From the NCBI GenBank assembly GCA_900754615.1, contig CAAEDN010000045.1, positions 1 to 32,339 on the forward strand: a stretch of 32,339 nt of DNA, written 5' to 3'. Under the pieces are notes generated by a model that did no database searches, was not told the origin of the DNA, and saw only the letters and a list, made by a program, of their open reading frames with translations. Numbering within the stretch: position 1 is the stretch's first letter; each line of letters starts with the position of its first letter. A program made the position numbers and the translations under genes. Origin of the DNA: an uncultured Holdemanella sp. (GTDB lineage: Bacteria > Bacillota_I > Bacilli_A > Erysipelotrichales > Erysipelotrichaceae). Positions 15,509 through 23,374 of the stretch are shown here, piece after piece.

Positions 15509-16510
15509 CTATTGGATTTCTAGACTTGAATCGGCAGTTAAACTCGCATCCCCTCTTCTACCAGAAAGATAGGCAATCGTTCCAGCAACACCGATCATAC
15601 TCGCATTGTCTGTACAACAATACATTGGAGGCACGGTAAACTCAACTTTTGGATATTCCTTTCTTAATTCTTCTACTTTTTCACGAAGTCGTGAGTTAGC
15701 ACTTACTCCACCACCTACAACGAAATGACGAATATCTTTATGATCATCAAGTACAGCTCTTACTCGAGAAAAGATTTCATCCAATGCACATTCTTGGAAT
15801 GAACAAGCCAAATCTGCCATATCAAATGTCTTTCCTTGTCTTTCCATACGCTTTGTGAATTGTAAAACACTACTCTTCAATCCAGAAAAACTAAAGTCAT
15901 AACGCCCCTGTGTCTTAGGCTTTGCCAGTTCATATACCGGCTTTCCTTCTTTTGCCAATTTATCAATTTTAGGACCACCAGGATATCCAAGACCCAATAC
16001 ACGAGCCACCTTATCAAAGGCTTCTCCAATCGCATCATCCTGTGTTTCTCCTAAGATTTCAAAACTTGTTTCATCCTTCATATAAACAAGTTCCGTATTT
16101 CCTCCAGAAACAACTAGCGCCAATACAGGATATTTCATATCCACCACTAATTCATTGGCATAAATATGCCCTGCCAAATGATGTACAGGAACTAATGGTT
16201 TATGGTAGGCAAAAGCCAAAGTCTTGGCAGCTTGCACACCCACGTGTAAACATCCAATTAAACCAGGACCTTGCGTAACGGCAACTGCATCCACATCTTC
16301 CATAGTGATATTGGCATCCTTCAATGCTTTTTCAATACAATACGAAATATTTTCTACATGAATACGACTCGCAACTTCGGGTACGACTCCACCAAATTCT
16401 GTATGCACATCAATTTGGCTTGCGACCACACTTGATAATACTTCCTTTTTATCTTTGACAACCGCAACGGCTGTTTCATCACAACTACTTTCAATTCCGA
16501 TAATAATCAT
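15509..16510 (-). CDS. tsaD: tRNA t6A threonylcarbamoyltransferase TsaD
   Basis: This is a 333-residue full-length TsaD (Kae1 family), which transfers the threonylcarbamoyl group to A37 of ANN-decoding tRNAs together with TsaB and TsaE. The ASKHA start IGIESSCDETAVAVV, the metal-binding HHLAGH (H111, H115), VSGGNTELVY and the C-terminal GGGVSANSRLRE are all present. GGAGG precedes the ATG, and the gene lies nine bases after rimI in the operon. The core partners are all in this window; the other enzyme, TsaC, is not. Confidence 0.97.
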   Translation of the reverse strand: MIIIGIESSCDETAVAVVKDKKEVLSSVVASQIDVHTEFGGVVPEVASRIHVENISYCIEKALKDANITMEDVDAVAVTQGPGLIGCLHVGVQAAKTLAFAYHKPLVPVHHLAGHIYANELVVDMKYPVLALVVSGGNTELVYMKDETSFEILGETQDDAIGEAFDKVARVLGLGYPGGPKIDKLAKEGKPVYELAKPKTQGRYDFSFSGLKSSVLQFTKRMERQGKTFDMADLACSFQECALDEIFSRVRAVLDDHKDIRHFVVGGGVSANSRLREKVEELRKEYPKVEFTVPPMYCCTDNASMIGVAGTIAYLSGRRGDASLTADSSLEIQ

Positions 16511-16519
16511 ATAATCCTC

Positions 16520-16954
16520 CTACAATGCCAATGTCATCACAATGGCATCTTCTCCATCCGGATAATAACTCTTAGATACATTGACTTGAATAAAGCCCAT
16601 TTTTTGATACAAATTCAAGGCTGCCTCGTTACTAGCACGAACCTCTAATGTCATATATTCACAAGCCACTTCTCGAGCTCGATCCAACAAATGCATCATC
16701 AATTCTTTACCATATCCTCTTTTTCTTAAGTTTGGATCGACTCCAATACGAGCAAGCTGCGCCATTTCAAAGGTTTCCCATAAAAAGGCGTATCCAACAA
16801 TGATGCCTTCATCTAGTAAGATCCAACCATGAGAAAAGGGATTCTCATTCAATTCATATAAACAATCTTTTTCTAGCCAAGGCTGTTTAAAACAAGCTTG
16901 TTCAAGTTCTAAAACACGAACAAGATCCGTGTCTTTCATTTCTTTAAAGATCAT
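16520..16954 (-). CDS. rimI: Ribosomal protein S18 alanine N-acetyltransferase
   Basis: This 144-residue single-domain GNAT protein starts four bases inside the end of tsaB. The acetyl-CoA binding motif RKRGYGKELM (about 75-84) and EVRASNEAALNLYQKMGF are typical of RimI. The family acetylates the N-terminal Ala of S18. Its place between tsaB and tsaD is conserved in many Firmicutes. A different N-terminal acetylation target cannot be excluded. Confidence 0.88.
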   Translation of the reverse strand: MIFKEMKDTDLVRVLELEQACFKQPWLEKDCLYELNENPFSHGWILLDEGIIVGYAFLWETFEMAQLARIGVDPNLRKRGYGKELMMHLLDRAREVACEYMTLEVRASNEAALNLYQKMGFIQVNVSKSYYPDGEDAIVMTLAL

Positions 16955-17544
16955 GCTTTATAAGCATCGCTTTCTTTTAAATATTGAGGAACTAAGGCAT
17001 GTACATTTTCAATTGTACGACTTGGTACTTCCATAAAATTCTTTAAGAAATCACAAGTCACAGCTTCTTGATCCACTAAATATCCATCTCCATACAATGT
17101 CCCAGGATGTGCATTTAAGAAATCTTCTAATTGATCGACTTCTAAAATTTGTGTTTCACCAACCACAACACCCTTTTCTAAGTGTGCTACATACGCTCTT
17201 TTACTACGCGCATCCAAAATAACGTTGGCACTTTCATCCATGCCCGCAAACAACTGCATTGTACTAATACACTTTAGTGTTTTATGCATTTGTGTACAAA
17301 ATACTTTCGCAATTGTCATCGCAATACGAATACCTGTATAAGAGCCCGGACCATCTGTAATGATCACTTCATCTACGTCTTTATAGTCTAAACCTGTCTT
17401 TTCAAACAATTGATTTAATTCCACAAAAATTGTTTCACTTTGTTTCTTGAACGCTTCAATAGATACACCATCAATCAATGTTCCATCTTTATATAAACCT
17501 AACACTAATGCTTTATAAGCACTATCCATACATAAACTAATCAT
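16951..17544 (-). CDS. tsaB: t6A modification protein TsaB
   Basis: This is a 197-residue inactive TsaD paralogue that scaffolds the TsaD-TsaB-TsaE complex. It has the ASKHA start (CMDSAYKALVLGLY), ITDGPGSYTGIRIAMTIAK, and lacks the metal-binding His pair. I place the start at the ATG at 17544, with TGGAGG seven bases upstream; a longer frame with a TTG start at 17559 would overlap that site. It overlaps tsaE by eight bases and rimI by four. Confidence 0.92.
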   Translation of the reverse strand: MISLCMDSAYKALVLGLYKDGTLIDGVSIEAFKKQSETIFVELNQLFEKTGLDYKDVDEVIITDGPGSYTGIRIAMTIAKVFCTQMHKTLKCISTMQLFAGMDESANVILDARSKRAYVAHLEKGVVVGETQILEVDQLEDFLNAHPGTLYGDGYLVDQEAVTCDFLKNFMEVPSRTIENVHALVPQYLKESDAYKA

Positions 17545-17989
17545 GATATGCCTCCACAATACTCTTTGATACAGGACCCGTATATTCTAATGTCACTGTA
17601 CGATTTTCATCGATGCCTTCTTCAAAAGAAATTTTGATATGATCTTGTGGCAATTGATTTTCAATAAATTCAGACCATTCTACTACAGTAATTCCTTCAT
17701 CAAAACAATCTTCAAAACCTAAGTCCTGACATTTTCCTTCCAAACGATATGCATCAATATGATGGAAAGGGACTCCACCTTCTTGTTTATAATCCTTTAA
17801 GATTGTAAAAGTTGGTGAATTGATCACATTCTTTACACCCAAAGCTTTCCCGAAGCTTTTTGTCCAAGTTGTTTTACCTGCACCCAAATCTCCATCTAAT
17901 GTAATAACTAATTGTTTATTTCTACAAAGATTTGCCATTTTAATGGCAAATTCCTGTGTTTCTTGTAAACTATGAATTTCTATTTTCAT
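17537..17989 (-). CDS. tsaE: t6A modification ATPase TsaE
   Basis: This is a 150-residue ATPase of the t6A complex. Walker A GDLGAGKT lies at 33-40, followed by SPTFTILKDY, the FHHIDAYRLEG motif and VVEWSEFI, all characteristic. The ATG at 17989 behind TGGAGG was chosen; an upstream in-frame start at 18019 lacks a site. It is first in the tsaE-tsaB-rimI-tsaD set. Confidence 0.95.
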   Translation of the reverse strand: MKIEIHSLQETQEFAIKMANLCRNKQLVITLDGDLGAGKTTWTKSFGKALGVKNVINSPTFTILKDYKQEGGVPFHHIDAYRLEGKCQDLGFEDCFDEGITVVEWSEFIENQLPQDHIKISFEEGIDENRTVTLEYTGPVSKSIVEAYHD

Positions 17990-18019
17990 GTAATCCTCCA
18001 AGTTTTGTTTGTATCTCAT

Positions 18020-18036
18020 AAAGTGGTTTCCACTTT
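18020..18036. promoter_or_regulatory. Short perfect dyad in tsaE leader
   Basis: AAAGTGG and CCACTTT flank a three-base loop about 30 bases before tsaE. No U-run follows on either strand, so it is a possible operator or 5' stem-loop rather than a terminator. A minus-strand TTGAAA lies at about 18070-18075 upstream. Confidence 0.3.
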
Positions 18037-18088
18037 AACACTCCTTTATTTCATAAAATACACTATTCTTAATTCTAGTTTTTTTCAA

Positions 18089-19432
18089 CTACTTTTTCTT
18101 CATCATACGATTTTTATGTACCATTGCCTTGATTTGTTTGATCTGCGCAAGACGATTTCGCACCTTCACTTCAGATCCCTGATCACTTGGTACATAATAT
18201 TCTTTACCAACTAGAGCATCTGGAAGACATTGCATATCCGTCATGTGATATTCATAATCATGTGAATACTCATATCCTTTACTGTAGCCTAACTCTTTCA
18301 TTAGCTTTGTTGGCGCATTACGAATATGTAAAGGCACTGGCTGATCTAATGTTTTTAATGCATCACTCTTCGCATTATTATAAGCCACTTCTAAAGCGTT
18401 TGATTTTGGAGCTAAAGCCAAATAGACAGCTGCATGCGTTAAATGTACATTGCATTCTGGAACACCCAAATAGTGACATGCCTGATAAGCAGCTATACAG
18501 ATTTCTAAGGCTCTAGAATCGGCCATACCTATATCTTCACTAGCCATACGAACGAACCTTCTTGCGATATATAAAGGATCTTCTCCAGCCTCTAACATAC
18601 GTGCTAACCAATATACTGCGGCTTGTACATCGGAGTTTCGTACACTTTTATGTAGGGCAGAAATAATATTATAGTGTTCCTCCCCTTTTTTATCATACAA
18701 TAACGACCTTTTTTGAAGGCATTGCTTCAAAATATCTTGTGAAACATGAATTCCATCCAATTCACTTGGACTATTATAAACAACCATCTCTAGTGTATTT
18801 AAACAAAAACGGGCATCTCCACCTGAAAATGCGGCAATCGCCTCTATATCTTCATCCGTAATATGTATTTTTAAATTGCCTAATCCTTTTGAGCTGGAAA
18901 TAGCACGAATAATCAAATCTTTTAAGTCATCCGTATTTAGACTGTTTAACACAAACACTCTACACCTCGATAAAAGGGCTGAATTAATCTCAAAACTAGG
19001 ATTTTCTGTTGTAGCCCCAATTAGAATGATGCTTCCCTTTTCCACATAGGGTAAAAACGCATCTTGTTGCGCCTTATTAAAGCGATGGATTTCATCTACG
19101 AATAATATTGTTTTTTGTCCCAAGGCCCTACGCGTATCGGCCTGTTTCATAACTTCCTTGATTTCTTTAATGCCACTAGTAACAGCTGAGAAATCCACAA
19201 AATAACTCTTTGTCTGATGGGCAATAATACGTGCCAATGTCGTTTTTCCTACTCCAGGTGGACCCCAGAAAATCATCGATGTCACTTGATCATGTTCAAT
19301 CATTTGCCACAAAAGATTTCCCTTGGCAACAAGCTGTTTTTGTCCTACATATTCATCCAATGTTTCCGGACGCATACGATCAGCTAAAGGCCTTGTATCT
19401 TCTTGTATTGAAAATAGAGAATCTTGTTCCAT
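18089..19432 (-). CDS. rarA: Replication-associated recombination protein A
   Basis: This is a 447-residue AAA+ clamp-loader-like ATPase (MgsA/RarA family) acting at stalled replication forks. Walker A is GPPGVGKT (57-64) and Walker B is TILFVDEIHRFN. Sensor and arginine-finger regions (LIGATTENPSFE, LSRCRVF) follow, and the C-terminal tetramerisation part (MASEDIGMADSRALE) completes the family's order. CGGAGG precedes the ATG at 19432. It has its own -10 box and lies after the MATE terminator, so it is transcribed separately. Confidence 0.95.
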   Translation of the reverse strand: MEQDSLFSIQEDTRPLADRMRPETLDEYVGQKQLVAKGNLLWQMIEHDQVTSMIFWGPPGVGKTTLARIIAHQTKSYFVDFSAVTSGIKEIKEVMKQADTRRALGQKTILFVDEIHRFNKAQQDAFLPYVEKGSIILIGATTENPSFEINSALLSRCRVFVLNSLNTDDLKDLIIRAISSSKGLGNLKIHITDEDIEAIAAFSGGDARFCLNTLEMVVYNSPSELDGIHVSQDILKQCLQKRSLLYDKKGEEHYNIISALHKSVRNSDVQAAVYWLARMLEAGEDPLYIARRFVRMASEDIGMADSRALEICIAAYQACHYLGVPECNVHLTHAAVYLALAPKSNALEVAYNNAKSDALKTLDQPVPLHIRNAPTKLMKELGYSKGYEYSHDYEYHMTDMQCLPDALVGKEYYVPSDQGSEVKVRNRLAQIKQIKAMVHKNRMMKKK

Positions 19433-19454
19433 ATGTTTCCTCCGTATGTACTTT

Positions 19455-19460
19455 ATTATA
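19455..19460 (-). promoter_or_regulatory. -10 box of rarA promoter
   Basis: A minus-strand TATAAT lies 23 bases before the rarA start and after the MATE terminator. The -35 region is poor. Confidence 0.5.
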
Positions 19461-19473
19461 CACCACACAAAAG

Positions 19474-19500
19474 AAAAAGTGTTTGACCTTAATCAAACAC
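19474..19500 (-). terminator. MATE gene terminator
   Basis: GTGTTTGA and TCAAACAC (minus strand) form a perfect eight-pair stem with a six-base loop and five U's. The stem includes the MATE stop codon. Confidence 0.85.
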
Positions 19501-20841
19501 CATCTTCTTTTTCTCAATTCGTCTTAAAAATACCCATCCAACTAAACAAGACAAAACTTCCGTAATCACAAATGCATACCAAATCAAAGATACATCCATA
19601 TCATATTGAATGACAAGTTTTGAAAATCCCCAAGCTAAAGGTAAAATCAAAATGGCTTGTCTAAGCAAAGATACAACCAAGGATTCCATACCTCCATTTA
19701 AAGCTTGATACACACCTTGAAATGCGATATTTACACCCGCAAACACAAAGCTAATGGATATGATTCGAACAGCACTGATGAAATATATTCTAGATTGTCC
19801 TGCATTAAATAGTGTCGCAAAAAAGTTTGGAAATAGTTCTGTAATCAAAGTCCCTGCAACCATTAATACTATAGTATATATTAAGCCATATTTAATTCCA
19901 TCTTTAACACGCTTCTTATTTTGCATACCATACGAAAAGGCAATGATAGGTGTAATCGCATCTCTTAAGCCAAAGGCCATAAATAATACAAATTGTTGAA
20001 CTTTATAGAAAAGTCCATAGGCTGTTTGTGCAGATGCATCAAATTTTAGAATTAAGTTCATCGCATACACCATAAATGACATCAATGCCTGAGCAATAAT
20101 GGCAGGTAGTCCAATGGAATAGATTTCTTTGATGATACGCTTATTGGGTTTTGTATAAGTTAGACCATGATCAAATTCTTTATTTAAACGCATATGAAAC
20201 ACAGCTAATAATAAAGCCGATAAAATTTGTCCAATGACTGTCGCATAAGCCGCTCCTTGTACACCTAAATTAAAGCCATAAATCAAGATAGGATCTAGAA
20301 TCATGTTGATTACGGCTCCTGTAACTTGTCCAATTGTAGAATATAAGGAGCGTCCTGTAGCTTGGAGCAGTTTTTCAAATATAGAAAAGAACACAACGCC
20401 AAAGGATAATAGGCAACAAATTCTTAGATAGTCTACACTCATAGATAATACAAGTGCATCCCTTGTTTGAGAAGATATATAGGTTTTAATGCCAAACAAA
20501 CCAAACAATACACAAATAATATAAATAACTGTAGCTAGAAATAAACCGTTACCTGCAACACGGGCTGCTTTTTCACGATTTCTCTGCCCCAAAGTTCTTG
20601 CGAGTAAGGCATTGACTCCAACACCTGTACCAATGGCCAAGGCCACCATCAACATCTGAACTGGAAATACTAAGGTAAGTGCATTTAATGCAGCTTCACT
20701 TCCTTCTTTCATATTTCCTACAAAGGCACTATCAACTATGTTATATACAGCTTGTAGAGCCATAGATAAAATCATGGGCACACCCATTTGAAGCATCAAC
20801 TTATTGACGGGCTCATTTTTCATTTTGTTGTTTTCTTCCAT
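19489..20841 (-). CDS. MATE-family efflux transporter
   Basis: This is a 450-residue inner-membrane antiporter with about 12 TM helices in two six-helix halves. The start MNKLMLQMGVPMILS-like region, LYNIVDSAFVG-type motif (here AVYNIVDSAFVGNM), GTGVGVNALLAR and ATVIGQ loop are typical of NorM/DinF-class proteins that export cationic or toxic compounds with Na+ or H+. GGAGG precedes the ATG. It follows the kinase-like gene. Its leader holds two terminator-like hairpins with related loops (20926-20967 and 20862-20915) after a consensus promoter, so attenuation by read-through is likely. The substrate cannot be inferred. Confidence 0.93.
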   Translation of the reverse strand: MEENNKMKNEPVNKLMLQMGVPMILSMALQAVYNIVDSAFVGNMKEGSEAALNALTLVFPVQMLMVALAIGTGVGVNALLARTLGQRNREKAARVAGNGLFLATVIYIICVLFGLFGIKTYISSQTRDALVLSMSVDYLRICCLLSFGVVFFSIFEKLLQATGRSLYSTIGQVTGAVINMILDPILIYGFNLGVQGAAYATVIGQILSALLLAVFHMRLNKEFDHGLTYTKPNKRIIKEIYSIGLPAIIAQALMSFMVYAMNLILKFDASAQTAYGLFYKVQQFVLFMAFGLRDAITPIIAFSYGMQNKKRVKDGIKYGLIYTIVLMVAGTLITELFPNFFATLFNAGQSRIYFISAVRIISISFVFAGVNIAFQGVYQALNGGMESLVVSLLRQAILILPLAWGFSKLVIQYDMDVSLIWYAFVITEVLSCLVGWVFLRRIEKKKMVFD

Positions 20842-20861
20842 TCTTTACCTCCATAAAACAC

Positions 20862-20915
20862 AAAAAAGTGCATTGCCTACATAAGTTGGACTTACGCTTT
20901 TAAGCAACACACTTT
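20862..20915 (-). promoter_or_regulatory. Attenuator-like hairpin B before MATE gene
   Basis: A stem (20904-20915 with 20866-20877, two mismatches) and a six-U run lie directly upstream of the MATE ribosome binding site. Its loop contains GCGUAAGUCCAACUU, closely matching the loop of hairpin A. I do not recognise a known riboswitch class. Confidence 0.6.
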
Positions 20916-20925
20916 ATAAAAATAT

Positions 20926-20967
20926 AAAAAAGTAGCAGAAAACTGGATTTACGCTGTTTCCGCTACT
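20926..20967 (-). promoter_or_regulatory. Attenuator-like hairpin A before MATE gene
   Basis: Minus-strand AGUAGC pairs with GCUACU, GGAAAC pairs with GUUUUC inside it, and the loop AGCGUAAAUCCA is followed by a U-run. It begins about six bases after the expected transcription start of the promoter at 20980-21007. The motif UAAAUCCAGUU is shared with hairpins B and C. Confidence 0.65.
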
Positions 20968-20979
20968 CGTTACGTAGTG

Positions 20980-21007
20980 ATTATATTTTATTTTTTTAAT
21001 TTGTCAA
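20980..21007 (-). promoter_or_regulatory. Consensus promoter of MATE gene
   Basis: On the minus strand TTGACA (complement of 21002-21007), a 16-bp spacer and TATAAT (complement of 20980-20985) form a near-perfect sigma-A promoter. It starts just before the kinase-like gene's stop, so the MATE gene is transcribed on its own. Confidence 0.75.
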
Positions 21008-21014
21008 AACAAAA

Positions 21015-21581
21015 TTACATTGCACTTTCAATTATTTCTACACATTTATCAATGCCCAAAACACCACTGTCTAAGCACAATTGATAATTTTTGGCATCGG
21101 CCCATTTACGATCTGTGTAATATTTATAGTAAGCGATACGACGTTTATCCTTATCTTTGATACGTTTGTCTGGCGCAAATTCATTTTGTCCATAAACCGA
21201 AACAACACGATTCTTGCGATATTCAAAGTCCGCATGAATAAATACATTCAATACGTCTTTGCGATCACGAAGAATATAGTCTGAACATCTTCCTACAATA
21301 ACGCAGTTTCCTTTATCGGCTAATTCACAAATTACATTTCTTTGCGCAATATAGAGTTCATCCGATAAGTTATATCCATAATTATTCCAGATAAAGCCAA
21401 ATGTACTTGTACTAGTCGCATCTTCCCCATTTTCTTCAATATACTCTTTCGCAAAACCACTTTCTTGAGCAATTTGTTGCACAATTTCATAATCATAATA
21501 AGCATAGCCTAATTTATCAGCTAATTTCTTGGCAATGGTTCTTCCGCCACTTCCAAATTCACGTGTAATTGTAATTATCAT
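21015..21581 (-). CDS. Cytidylate-kinase-like P-loop protein
   Basis: This is a 188-residue soluble protein of the cytidylate kinase-like family. The start ITREFGSGGRTIAKKLADKL is the usual degenerate P-loop (G-S-G-G-R instead of GxxxxGKT). YYDYEIVQQIAQESG, VIVGRCSDYILRD and KRRIAYYKYYTDRKW follow in the family's order. These are not the housekeeping CMP kinase and their substrate is unknown. GGGAGG precedes the ATG. It has its own promoter and a 5' hairpin (C) that shares a loop motif with those of the adjoining MATE gene. Confidence 0.82.
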   Translation of the reverse strand: MIITITREFGSGGRTIAKKLADKLGYAYYDYEIVQQIAQESGFAKEYIEENGEDATSTSTFGFIWNNYGYNLSDELYIAQRNVICELADKGNCVIVGRCSDYILRDRKDVLNVFIHADFEYRKNRVVSVYGQNEFAPDKRIKDKDKRRIAYYKYYTDRKWADAKNYQLCLDSGVLGIDKCVEIIESAM

Positions 21582-21599
21582 AAGATACCTCCCATAATT

Positions 21600-21648
21600 A
21601 AAAAATCGAGCCTTCTACAACTGGAATTATATCCTGTAAGAAGACTCG
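21600..21648 (-). promoter_or_regulatory. Attenuator-like hairpin C before kinase-like gene
   Basis: CGAGUCUUCU pairs with AGAAGGCUCG (one G-U pair) around a 22-base loop and is followed by six U's. The loop holds UAAUUCCAGUU, matching the motif of hairpins A and B. It starts within about ten bases of the expected transcription start and ends about 20 bases before the start codon. Confidence 0.65.
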
Positions 21649-21659
21649 TTGTTGTAGAT

Positions 21660-21688
21660 ATTTTACCAAAATTATAAATTTTTTGTAA
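21660..21688 (-). promoter_or_regulatory. Promoter of kinase-like gene
   Basis: Minus-strand TTACAA (complement of 21683-21688), a 17-bp spacer and TAAAAT (complement of 21660-21665). The remaining bases to 21816 hold a short open frame of about 43 codons running into hairpin C, but nothing I would call a gene. Confidence 0.5.
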
Positions 21689-21816
21689 GAATTATTATTT
21701 GTCTTTTCCTTAAAGTCATGGTACAGCATATCATATATACCATCACCTCACTTTTATACACTGCACTATCTACTTATATTTTAATTCAGAACAAGTGAAA
21801 AGTAACGTAAAACATG

Positions 21817-21845
21817 AAAAAGAATAGAATCTTTCGACCCTATTC
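21817..21845. repeat. 29-bp direct repeat, left copy (terminator)
   Basis: Identical over all 29 bases to 23346-23374. On the minus strand it forms a ten-pair stem with GAAA loop and U-run, and it supplies the TAG stop of the ATPase gene. It is a duplicate of the pyrE 3' end. Confidence 0.95.
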
Positions 21846-23216
21846 TAAATCATCACTCAACGCTGCACATATCATATATGGCGGAATACAAATTATATTA
21901 TCTTTCCTTGCTAGATTCTTTGGATGAACAATATATGGTGTTACGATTTTCTTACCAAATAATTCTTTAAATTTATCTAAAGACGTAGCTGAATAATTCT
22001 TTGAAGATTTAACTTCGATTGGAAATACTTTTAGATTTGTTTTACTCTCATTCGATAACAAGAAATCAATTTCAATATCATTTCTATGTTTTTCCTTATT
22101 ATATTTTGTATAAAAATAAAGCTTTTTTTGCATAGACGTAATCATTTGCGCAATCATATTTTCATACAACATACCTTTATTCAACGATAATTTGTCATTC
22201 ATGATTTGTTGATACAATCTTGAAGAACTCAACTCATTCTCGCTAAATGCCAAACTCACTAATAATCCTGTATCCCCCATGTAGCATTTCACATAAGAAT
22301 CATCTTTATTTAACGCAAACCCTACATTTGGGTCTGTGCATTTATAACATAAATTACAAATCATGGAATCATCTAGCCAAAATAAAGGCTCATCATATCT
22401 GTCAAAACTACGATTAGATTCTCCTAGTTCTGATAAAACAACCCTTTTTTCGTGTGTAGATAAATATCCTGGGATATTCTCAAACAAAGCTGACACTCTT
22501 GAATTGTATCTTTTAGCGGCTTTCTTGATATCATCACGATAGAGTTCAAGAATATCTCTTTTTTCCACATCTGCCGCATAAAAATCTTTATTCCCCTTTT
22601 TATAGGCTTTTAATGCCTGTGGCATTCCCCCCACCAGCAAATATTCTTTAAATAAATACATAGCCTTCGCATGCATTTTTTCATCTAAAGGTTTTTTCTT
22701 ATCCCAACAATTTTTGATATATTCAAACAATAATTCTTCACCCATATAGATCATGAACTCTTCAAAATCTACAGGATACATACGAATCTTTCTTTCCTCG
22801 GATGGCAATGTTATATTTTCAACATTTTCTTTAATTGAAATCAAAGAACCCGTTTCTAAATAATCATATCGACCATCTTCAACCAAATATTTAATGGTTT
22901 GTCTAGCTTGAGGAAATCTTTGTATTTCATCAAATATGATCAACGATTCCCTTTTAAACAATCGAACATTCATTTCCAAAGAAATAATTTGAAAAAAAGT
23001 ATCTAAATCATTTAAATTATCAAACGCTTTAATAATCGCATTTGAAGCCTTGTTGAAATCAATTAAAACATAAGATTTGTATTCGTTTCGACCAAACTCT
23101 TCTGCCACTGTGGATTTTCCAATACGCCTAGCCCCTTCAATCAACAATGCTTTGGATCCATTTGTTTCCTGTTTCCATTTCAAAAGTTTAGAATAAATCT
23201 TTCTTTTTATTTCCAT
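21840..23216 (-). CDS. AAA ATPase with DUF4143/nuclease-like C-terminus
   Basis: This is a 458-residue ATPase of the AAA_14/DUF4143 type, widespread in multiple copies in gut bacteria and of unknown function. Walker A GARRIGKS lies at about 28-35 and Walker B is LIIFDEIQRF. The C-terminus carries EIDFLLSNES and FPIEVKSSKNY, which match the D...ExK pattern of PD-(D/E)XK nuclease folds. I chose the ATG at 23216 with AGGAG upstream; a longer frame to 23270 runs through the promoter. The gene with its promoter repeats lies between perfect 29-bp repeats of the pyrE terminator, so it looks inserted. DNA-related, defence or toxin roles are all open. Confidence 0.85.
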   Translation of the reverse strand: MEIKRKIYSKLLKWKQETNGSKALLIEGARRIGKSTVAEEFGRNEYKSYVLIDFNKASNAIIKAFDNLNDLDTFFQIISLEMNVRLFKRESLIIFDEIQRFPQARQTIKYLVEDGRYDYLETGSLISIKENVENITLPSEERKIRMYPVDFEEFMIYMGEELLFEYIKNCWDKKKPLDEKMHAKAMYLFKEYLLVGGMPQALKAYKKGNKDFYAADVEKRDILELYRDDIKKAAKRYNSRVSALFENIPGYLSTHEKRVVLSELGESNRSFDRYDEPLFWLDDSMICNLCYKCTDPNVGFALNKDDSYVKCYMGDTGLLVSLAFSENELSSSRLYQQIMNDKLSLNKGMLYENMIAQMITSMQKKLYFYTKYNKEKHRNDIEIDFLLSNESKTNLKVFPIEVKSSKNYSATSLDKFKELFGKKIVTPYIVHPKNLARKDNIICIPPYMICAALSDDLE

Positions 23217-23240
23217 TGCGATATCTCCTTTATATAAAAC

Positions 23241-23270
23241 ATTATACACCATGCATACCGCAGTGCGCAA
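23241..23270 (-). promoter_or_regulatory. Promoter of the ATPase gene
   Basis: Minus-strand TTGCGC (complement of 23265-23270), 18 bp and TATAAT (complement of 23241-23246). The -35 box falls inside the first 34-bp repeat, so whatever binds the repeat should affect transcription. Confidence 0.65.
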
Positions 23271-23345
23271 AGTAATTTAGCACAAAATATACCGCAGTGC
23301 GCAAAGTAATTTAGTGCAAAATATACCGCAGTGCGCAAAGTAATT
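23255..23345. repeat. Three tandem 34-bp repeats
   Basis: Two full copies (23255-23288, 23289-23322) and a 23-bp partial third (23323-23345) begin ATACCGCAGTGCGCAAAGTA. The two full copies differ at only two bases. Each holds the dyad CGCA-G-TGCG. The third runs straight into the 29-bp repeat at 23346. Confidence 0.95.
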
Positions 23346-23374
23346 AAAAAGAATAGAATCTTTCGACCCTATTC
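23346..23374. repeat. 29-bp direct repeat, right copy (pyrE terminator)
   Basis: The stem GAATAGGGTC/GATTCTATTC with a GAAA loop and five U's (minus strand) is the pyrE terminator and includes its TAG stop. It is an exact duplicate of 21817-21845, 1529 bp away. Confidence 0.95.

Noticed and set aside
17545..17559. Longer TsaB with TTG start
   Set aside because: This start would cover the good GGAGG site; the ATG at 17544 fits family length.
20862..21648. PyrR-type or purine/preQ1 riboswitch for the hairpins
   Set aside because: The loops contain UCCAG like part of a PyrR site, but the GAGAGG part is missing and none of the known riboswitch cores I can recall is present.
21649..21816. 43-codon gene upstream of the kinase-like gene
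   Set aside because: The frame starts far from a ribosome binding site and its last third is hairpin C; likely a chance frame.
23217..23270. Extended N-terminus of the ATPase
   Set aside because: It would be translated from the promoter and the repeat; the ATG at 23216 has a proper ribosome binding site.
23255..23345. CRISPR array
   Set aside because: The 34-bp units are directly adjacent with no spacers and lie on a promoter; they are tandem repeats.
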